From NCBI GenBank assembly GCA_025526935.1, contig JAHLKD010000022.1, forward strand, positions 479,560 through 543,559: a stretch of 64,000 bases of DNA, read 5' to 3'. The translations under genes and the position numbers were made by a program. This document shows positions 57,713 to 64,000 of the stretch, piece after piece (the stretch's first letter is position 1; each line of letters starts with the position of its first letter). The notes beneath the pieces were generated by a model. That model was not told where the DNA came from. It saw only the letters and a program-made list of their open reading frames with translations, and did no database searches. The stretch comes from Cladochytrium replicatum. Taxonomy: Eukaryota > Chytridiomycota > Chytridiomycetes > Cladochytriales > Cladochytriaceae.

Positions 57713-60060
57713 TTTTTTTTTTTTGAACTTCATAATATGTATTTATTGTCCAACCAATACATATCACCCGCTGGTGCAAAATCCAAATACAAGTGTAAAA
57801 ATACACGTAAATTGGCAGCACATGGGGAGCCGTGCGAGCCGTAGGAAAAGTAAAACAAAAAGACCTCGTGGAAGCAAAAAAAAATCAGAAGCACGATTCT
57901 CTATAACAACCTGAGAAGAACAACGATCAAACATACTCATCAAAACAGAGATCAAACGGTTTGGAATTCTGGGAAATTGACGAAGACGTTCCCACAAAAG
58001 AGGCCTATGCACAGTATCATACGCTGCTTTAATATCTAAGAAAGTAACACAATAAGGAAGAGCAGTGCGGGAAGCTCGTCGAAGGGTAGCATCTAATGCA
58101 AAAACACACTCAACACCTGAACGATTGGCCTGGAAACCAGCTTGGGTGGGATCAAGTTTACCAACATGAGCTACAAGCATAGGAAGCAGGGTACGCTCAA
58201 AGATTTTTCTATCAACATTGGTTAAAGTAATGGGGCGGTACTGACTAATATCACCAATGGAGCCCTTATTCTTCCAAACAGGTAACAACAAGCCAGCATT
58301 CCAGGCAGAGGGCGACAAACCTGAACAGAAAATAGCGTTTGAAAGTTGAACAAAAAGGATAGCAACATCAGAAGCTAACGGCTTAAATAACTTAGCTGGA
58401 ATATGGTTTGGGCCAGGAGCAGAGTTGTTTGGGGAAGAACGAATAGCACAAACAAAGTCACTAACACTAACTGACACAGAATCATTCAGCGCATGTAGAC
58501 GAACGTGTTCTGCACTGGCAGAGGATTGTGCAAACTGAGTCTGATAAACGGAGGCAAAGTGATTGCGATAATGAGATAAAGAGGCAGGATCAGACAATAA
58601 ACCACTTGCAGCTGAGCGCCGTTGATGACACCTACGCGCTGTGGAAAGAACTTTGCTAACCTCAGTTAAAGAACTAGGAGAAGAATTATACATTTTGTTG
58701 CCAGAAGCCTCTCGAGCTCGCTGAGAAAGAGACCAAGTACGAAAAGCTTTGACACGCTCACGCGATAGCCGGTCATGCTCCAAGCGGCAATACTCAACTA
58801 AACCAGGATCAGGATCATCACAGGAAGAAACAGCTAAATAGTGCTTATGAGCAAGTAAGTAGCTCCGTCGCAAGGCCACTAAATGCGGCGGCAACAATGG
58901 CAGGGCAGGGCGACGGCGAACTAAACTGGGGGGTCCAATGACACAAGCAGCACACGAAGTAACAAAGGACAAAATAATATCCAATGCAGAGTCAATAAAT
59001 CCCTGTGCAACATCCACAGACATTTGGGCAAAGGCGGGAGCTTCTAAATTGGACTGAGCGCAGCATTGACATCAGCAAGGGTGGGATCAAAAAACAAAAT
59101 GTCCCACATCCTCCATTGCTTGAAAGACAGCAGGTTCACGCAACAGATGAGCAGCCCAGCGCTTGTGGGGGGGTGCAGCAGAGGGAGCGCTGGCATTGGG
59201 AGGAGCAAAAGAAAAAACAGCTGTAACCGGAAAATGGTCAGAAGCCCAAGGCATAAACTCGCTGTCGGCTAGACGACTATGAACTATGTAAGAAATAGGA
59301 TCACATTGAAGCAGAGGATTGACAAACAACAAATCGATAATGGAGTCACCATTGCGAGAAGAAAATGTGGGGTTATGACAGGAAGGGTGCTTAACTAGAG
59401 AGAAACTAGCGGCAGAAATAATTGCTCAAACAACCTACCCCTATGATTTGAAGAATGATCACCAGTAGCTAAAAAACGGGCATTGAAATCGCCCAACAAA
59501 AGAACAGGGCACGGAGACGACGGGACATGTTGAGGAAGTGAAGCAATAAACTCTTCAAGGAAGGGGTCCTGAGCAATACCACACGGAGGCAAATAATACC
59601 CTCCAACCAAAAGCCCACGAAATGTAAACCATAGAGAGGTGCCACCATAACTAGAAACGAGACGGAAATCAGAAGCTCTACAAAGACTGCGATTGATCAA
59701 GACTCCCACACCAGCCCGTCGTGTACCCGATGACCCAGGAGAAAAACGAGTGTCAAAAATCAAATCTGGAGAAGGCAGCGGGTCTAAAGGAAAAAGGTGT
59801 GTTTCAGTCAGGAGCAGAAAACAATGTGATTTGCGCGCATAAACGAAACAGTGAATCAAGAAACTCCAAAGCTCAAATTGCGACAATTGAAGGTACCAAC
59901 TCGAACACTAATCATTGACGAAGATGGGTTGAGCGAGGCTGACGCGCAATCCAGCGGGCACTGTCCAGCACAGTTTTCCTGAGCATCCCATGGGGAGCTG
60001 ACCCAAGGGACATACCGGAAAATAGCTAGGATCAGTAACTGAACCTGAGGATATGTGCAT
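57713..60060 (-). mobile_element. LINE-B, internally deleted copy (3' tail joined to mid-RT)
   Basis: From the right: a degraded ORF1 end (SVHKRYAHILRF) and an endonuclease split by frameshifts (GTFNCRNLSFG, LLLTETHLFPL, LLLGDFNARFLATGDHSSN, FMPWASDHFPVTA). Then an open 5' RT portion (59023 to about 57,860) runs through KIFERTLLPML, FLDIKAAYDTVHR and FFLLPRGLF. There the coding text stops and joins directly to the 3' UTR with the GAGCCGTGCGAGCCGTAGG core and poly-A. The RT catalytic FADD half is missing, so the copy is dead. Confidence 0.85.
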
Positions 60061-60545
60061 ATCTCTTGTGGACACTTCCCTGACCGCAGCCTCCCGGCTG
60101 CTTCAAAGGCAGCAGAGTAGAGGCTCCGGCGACAGGGACGTCAGGGGTTTGATTCGTCACGTGGAAGCTTCCTGGGGGGAGAAGGTGCTCACGTGAGAGC
60201 AATTGCGCGTTGAGCGAATACAGATAAAGGAAGCAATGTTGCGACCAAAAAAACCTGATGTGGCCGGATACCACGCACCACCTCCTCATCGCCCAAGAGA
60301 GCCCTCAGCATGGTCCGCACAAAGCCGAGCCGCTGTCTCATGATGTCCTTGATGTACACACGTGGTCAGATCATCCACAACGGGCCCTGAAGATCAGCAG
60401 GTGGGGAGACCAGCAGCGGAGAGGTCAGTGGATAGAATACAACAGGCTGAGGCCACGTTAGGAGAATACAACAGGCTGAGGGCCACGTTAGGAGAAGAAC
60501 TAACATATTGTCGCCAGAAGCCTCTCGATGTGCTTGAGAGAGGTG
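60061..60545 (-). mobile_element. Jumbled LINE-B fragments
   Basis: ORF1-like text precedes SVHKRYAH. A short piece near 60,500-60,540 (LSQAHREASGDNM) matches the LINE-B RT N-terminus (LSQRAREASGNKM). Inside is an imperfect tandem duplication of about 29 bp (aatacaacaggctgaggcca...) at about 60,436-60,495. Element limits cannot be defined. Confidence 0.5.
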
Positions 60546-60553
60546 ACAAGCCC

Positions 60554-60855
60554 TTTTTTTTTTTTTGAATGTTATCAACATGTATTGGACAATGCTTAAT
60601 CAGTACATGTCACCCCACGTGTACTTTCAACCAAGATTTGGAATCTTCAGTACTTGGGGAGCCGTGCGAGCCGTAGGAAAGAGGAGCGAAGGCAATGGCG
60701 ATCGAAGGAGGTGTGGCGCTGGTACTTGCACGTGCCACGATATTGCGAGAGATATAATTTCGTAGGAAATTCGAATCCAGTCCCCTATAGGATTCGAACC
60801 GCGGAGTTTAGCTTCGAAAAGTCGCATTTCGTACCGACTGAGCCACATGAGGCCC
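60554..60855 (-). mobile_element. tRNA-derived SINE with a LINE-B-like 3' tail
   Basis: About 300 bp. Its 5' end reads GGGCCTCATGTGGCTCAGTC with Pol III box A TGGCTCAGTCGG and, about 40 bp later, a perfect box B GGTTCGAATCC. The anticodon arm and acceptor stem do not fold, so this is not a functional tRNA. A central body follows, then the 19-mer CCTACGGCTCGCACGGCTC found in LINE-B tails. The last segment (GGGGTGACATGTACTG ... CAATACATGTTGATAACATT) parallels the LINE-B end (GCGGGTGATATGTATTGG ... ACATATTATGAAGTTC) before poly-A. Confidence 0.8.
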
Positions 60856-60950
60856 TTTTTTTTCTTTTTTTTTTTTTTTGAACTTCATAATATGTATTTA
60901 TTGTCCACAACCATAGCATCCATCACCCGCTGGTTGCAAAATCCAAATAC
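60856..60950 (-). mobile_element. Very short 5'-truncated LINE-B tail
   Basis: Only the last ~70 bp of the LINE-B 3' UTR plus poly-A remain. Its poly-A end abuts the 5' end of the SINE (AAAAGGGCCTCATG). Confidence 0.85.
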
Positions 60951-60956
60951 AAGCCC

Positions 60957-62243
60957 TTTTTTTTTTTTTTTTTTGTTTTTGAACAATATTATTTATTTAT
61001 TGTGCACATACAATGCATAACAATAAACAACACCCAAAGTGCCTTACAAGATGGCGTGGACCAGGCACATAGGGAAGCGCGCAAGTCGGAGGGCAAAGCG
61101 AAATAGAAATCAAGATCTAAAAACTCCTTCCTTGTGACTACCCGTCAGGGGCTCTGCTCAGGTGTCAAATACAGGTGAGGGATAAAGAAAAGAAAGACAA
61201 CTCAACATTGTGAAGAATATAACAGCAAATCACTGGGTCAATACGAAGGTCAGAAGCTGAGGTCATCGACGGGGCATATCATACGATCGAGATGCAACAG
61301 CGTAGAAAGATGAGCAACGGATCAACAAGATTGCGGTAGAACAATGCAACAGCTGGCTCAGACGTAGTAGCAATCGCCTTGGCACTTCGATGGAGCAGAG
61401 AGTCATAGCGTTGCAGAGAGTCGGAACTGTCAGAATACGAAGGAGGGGACACATCCAAATCAGTGATTTCTCGACCAGGTATGTGTTTGCGGATCAGATC
61501 AGCAGCATAAGAACGACAAAGAAATTCAACAGAATCAGAGCCGAGAAATGAGATGTAGCGGATGCCATGGTAAGCGGTATACGGAAGATCTTTGCGAAGC
61601 AACACACGAAGGTCCCTGATTGGGCGACGAGTAAAACCAGAAAATCGGAGAGTAGTGAAGGATTCGGCACATTCTTTGACAAATTTGAAGCTTCTATGCG
61701 AGGTCGGCAGGTCGTCCAAGAGGAAGTGCGAACAAGTAAGCTCATTCATGGAATCATTGGTGGCAGGTGATGAGGCTGGAGATGGGGCTGAGCAGGTGGC
61801 TGAACTGTCAAGAGTGGTGGTGGCAGTGGGTGGGTGCATCAGGGGCAGTGTGCTGGTGGCAGTGTTGGTGGCACCAAGGGCACAGGTGGCAGCGACGTGT
61901 AAATGTGGAGGAGAAGCAGTGGAGAGTTGGAAGCAGATCAGGGTTGAGGGTAGCAGGGGAGAGAGCAGAAAGGGAGCGCAATAGAAGTGCATAGCACTTT
62001 AGAAGGTCAGGTGAACTTGCAAAGTCAGAGGCAGAGCAGAGGGCAAGTGAGAGAGATAGAGGATGATGCAGAGGAGTAGCCCCGGCTAGTCAGCAGACTG
62101 CTCAGAAGAGAATGCAGGTGAGAGGGTCAAGGGAGAGCTAAGGGAGAGAGGAGCAGAGGTGAAAAGAAGGGCAGCATGGGGTACAAGGCTCACAGTTGCG
62201 ATGGATAACAGGAGGTGAGGTGCAAATGATCATGGCAAGAGAA
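60957..62243 (-). mobile_element. LINE-C, half-LINE carrying ORF1 and 3' tail only
   Basis: A LINE-A-like 3' UTR (caatgcataacaataaacaa and caacacccaaagtgccttac on the + strand) with poly-A at 60,957 is followed within about 100 bp by an ORF1 end. No endonuclease or reverse transcriptase sequence lies between. The leader upstream of ORF1 extends to the poly-T of the next element at 62,244. Confidence 0.8.
61279..61992 (-). CDS. LINE-C ORF1
   Basis: Open frame of 237 aa. The N-terminal third is Thr/Ala/Pro-rich. The rest aligns with LINE-A ORF1: ECAESFTTLRFSGFTRRPIR, GIRYISFLGSDSVEFLCRS, DLIRKHIPGREITDLDVSP and LLHRSAKAIATTSEPAVALF. It has stayed open although the element lacks ORF2. The start codon is uncertain. 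Confidence 0.7.
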   Translation of the reverse strand: MHFYCAPFLLSPLLPSTLICFQLSTASPPHLHVAATCALGATNTATSTLPLMHPPTATTTLDSSATCSAPSPASSPATNDSMNELTCSHFLLDDLPTSHRSFKFVKECAESFTTLRFSGFTRRPIRDLRVLLRKDLPYTAYHGIRYISFLGSDSVEFLCRSYAADLIRKHIPGREITDLDVSPPSYSDSSDSLQRYDSLLHRSAKAIATTSEPAVALFYRNLVDPLLIFLRCCISIV

Positions 62244-62565
62244 GGGGCCCTTTTTTTTTTTTTTTTTGAACTCATAATAGGTATTTATTGTCCAACCAAT
62301 ACATATCACCCGCTGTGCAAAATCCAAATACAAGTGTAAAAATACACGTAAATTGGCAGCCATGGGGAGCCGTGCGAGCCGTAGGAAAAGTAAAATGTTT
62401 CAAAACACTAAGGCATATCCAAATCAACAAAAGCAGACAAGATACAATCAGGAGCTGGAGCTGGAGACAAAACTAACTCATAACCAAGACAGTTTGACCA
62501 AATGCGGTTAAGTGCACGAAGAACAAGAACCCACTGGGAAAAGGCAGGGGAAGGATAAAAGGCCG
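62244..62565 (-). mobile_element. LINE-B tail, 5'-truncated, abutting a tRNA-Arg-like sequence
   Basis: Same sequence as the start of the 51,179 copy (poly-T, caaccaatacatatcacccg, the GAGCCGTGCGAGCCGTAGG core, then the ORF2 end). Homology stops at ggataaaaggccg (62,565), six bases before the tRNA-like sequence. Confidence 0.88.
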
Positions 62566-62571
62566 AGTCAA

Positions 62572-62643
62572 GGGGCTGTAGCGCAGTGGATAGCGCGTTC
62601 GACTTCGGATCGAAAGGTCGAGAGTTCGACCCTTCCTGCCTCG
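62572..62643 (+). tRNA. tRNA-Arg(TCG)-like, imperfect
   Basis: D-arm GCGC/GCGC and anticodon stem TTCGA/TCGAA are perfect and the loop CTTCGGA gives anticodon TCG. Box A (TAGCGCAGTGG) and box B (AGTTCGACCCT) are present. The acceptor (GGGGCTG with CTGCCTC) has a T-T mismatch and the T-arm is off by one base; no T-run follows. It is either a decayed tRNA-Arg gene or a tRNA-derived repeat head. Confidence 0.6.
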
Positions 62644-62898
62644 AATGTATAACTCTAGCATCTCCTTACGTAGGAGATGTTGGATATTACTCTGGTCCCA
62701 TACCCTTTGAAATCCAGCATGGGAGTGCCGTTGATAAATTTCCTCCACTCCATTCACCACCTGGGGGCAGTCTGGTCTTAGCGGTTGGGTATACTCCTAA
62801 TATAGTGATAGCGTCTAATCAAATCATAATCGTTGGTTTACGCATCTCTCGATTTTTCTGGGCGATACTTTCTACTTATCGATAATTTACATGTCTTT

Positions 62899-64000
62899 TC
62901 AGTTCTTCGACCCCAACACAACCACCTTCTTGTCTAGCCCGCTCGTAAAGATGTGTTTTGCACCATCTCCAAACTGCAGCCCAGTGATCTCCCCATGATG
63001 CACGTCGTTGAACTGCGAAACACGTTCAAACGTCTTGTTTGCATATACCCTGGAGGAAAAGGTTGTTATTCACTCCAATTAATCCCTGAAGACATCCAGC
63101 ATACCTAACGATGTTTTGACGTGCTTCGGCCAAGTACTGCCCTGTTCGGTCCCACACAGCCTTGCTCACTCCAGCTCCGCCTTCGTCACCCTCCAACAAG
63201 CGCCTCAGTCATCTTTCGCAGATCCCACACCTTCACTGAGGAATCGCCTGTGCTCGCCGTTGCGAGCAAGTATCCGAGCTCTGAGAACGAGAGTGCGGTG
63301 ATCTTTCCAGTGTGTCCGCCTACAGTTGAACGGGCTTGTCGGTACGCTTAAGATCCCAGATGTGAACTGCAGAGGAGCCGTCGCCGGTTCCAAGAATCAT
63401 GCCATCGGGGTGGAAACTCGATCTTCGTGAAACCTGAACAGAAGTTCTCAGAAACCAAAGGGCATTGGGACTTTTCAGAAGGATTCACCTTGTGCGGCGT
63501 CATATGCAACAGTTGAAAGTGCCTTCCCGCTCTTCAGGTCCCAGAAGACCCACTTCGAATCCGCACCAGCACTTGCAACGTACTCTCCATTGGGATGAAC
63601 GCTCAATGATGTGACTTCCCGTCGTGACCTTTCCAGGTTCCAACATTTGAGCAATTCCATCCACCATCTTTCTGTTCAGCGTTCCACACGCGCACAACCG
63701 AATCAGCTCCGCCAGAGAAGAATGTCCCTATGTAAGAAGCATTGCTTCCAGCATCATGCCATTTCAAAGCGTTGACCTTCGCGCCGGTTTTGCAGTTGCG
63801 AGAGTTTTAGACTTGACGGGCCACGAAACGAGTAGAATGTTTCCGTCCTTTCCTCCTGTCAGAATGGTGTCTTTGAGGGCCGGATTTGGTGGCCACTGAA
63901 GAACGGATAGACGTCCAGAGAAAGAATGCCAGCCGGGGACGTGGAGTGCAGCGATGGGATGGTAACTATTGGGGTGTATGAGGCGACGCTCTCTGCAGGA
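62899..64000 (-). pseudogene. PRP19-like WD40 region, frameshifted (runs off the right edge)
   Basis: Ordered Prp19 landmarks: IPSLHSTSPAGILSLDVYP, ILTGGKDGNILLVSW, KVNALKWHD with FFSGGADSVVRVWNAE, SLSVHPNGEYVASAGADSKW followed by VFWDLKSGKALSTV, SFHPDGMILGTGDGSSAV with [34 protein letters not shown] with [11 protein letters not shown], and a final FERVSQFNDVHHGEIT ending in GSKN and TGA. Prp19 is the spliceosomal U-box E3 ligase; its U-box half would lie beyond 64,000. At least five single-base frame changes separate these blocks, and introns do not explain them. It is a pseudogene or an error-rich contig end. Confidence 0.75.

Noticed and set aside
51179-59023. LINE-A inserted into one LINE-B, splitting it in two
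   Set aside because: Both LINE-B parts have their own 3' tail and poly-A, and they differ in sequence at the overlap, so they are separate copies.
60776-60855. Functional tRNA gene
   Set aside because: Boxes A and B are good, but the acceptor ends do not pair and the anticodon arm does not fold; it is continuous with a SINE body and tail.

Overview
The window looks like a contig from a zoosporic (flagellated) fungus, most likely a chytrid. It has compact genes with many short GT-AG introns (mostly 50-75 bp), genes of fungal type (Zds, Clr2-like silencing factor, HOM2, HIS6), an axonemal dynein light chain domain protein (AXDND1) that makes sense only in a lineage with motile flagella, and abundant non-LTR retrotransposons. 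The lineage is inferred from gene content; no rRNA is present.

Positions 1-40,220 are gene-dense. In order: a Clr2-like heterochromatin protein (-, runs off the left edge); aspartate-semialdehyde dehydrogenase HOM2 (+); a decayed Dicer gene (-); THYN1-like EVE protein (+); a decayed CaMK-type kinase (-); Zds-type Cdc14/PP2A regulator (-); a doubtful gene relic (-); mitochondrial processing peptidase alpha (-); LCP5/neuroguidin (+); an unrecognised protein (-); secreted pectate lyase PL1 (+); Ure2-type glutathione transferase with a 10-nt microexon (+); a relic of an F-box/ankyrin-like repeat gene (+); a relic of a second GST (+); secreted beta-propeller (-); single-pass membrane protein (+); a five-exon 124-aa gene (+); AXDND1 (+); RPAP1 (-); HIS6 (+); deneddylase DEN1 (-); ARMT1-type DUF89 phosphatase (+). 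Several divergent pairs are very tight: RPAP1 and HIS6 start codons lie 12 bp apart, MPP-alpha and LCP5 64 bp, Clr2-like and HOM2 122 bp.

Positions 40,460-45,960 are transitional: a tRNA-Ser(GCT) abutted by a 5'-truncated LINE tail, a second LINE fragment, and two secreted or cell-surface protein genes (a DPBB/expansin-like protein with a possible GPI tail, and a six-exon secreted protein of unknown family).

Positions 45,960-62,570 are almost entirely mobile DNA. A degraded hAT transposase, a 92-97-bp minisatellite and two orphan ORFs lie between two GGGTC-rich foldback sequences (45.96-50.96 kb). Then comes a nested cluster of non-LTR elements of three related types, here called LINE-A, LINE-B and LINE-C, plus a tRNA-derived SINE whose 3' tail resembles LINE-B. 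LINE-A is nearly full length, with ORF1 and ORF2 joined by a TAATG stop-start overlap, an APE endonuclease and a reverse transcriptase, but it carries one frameshift. LINE-C keeps ORF1 and its 3' tail and has lost ORF2. A tRNA-Arg-like sequence again sits a few bases from a truncated LINE. The right edge is a frameshifted PRP19-like WD40 gene.

The most distinctive results are the LINE/SINE system (shared 3' tail, tRNA-adjacent insertions, A(n)-GGGC junctions, UAAUG coupling), the Dicer relic, and the 12-bp divergent RPAP1/HIS6 pair.
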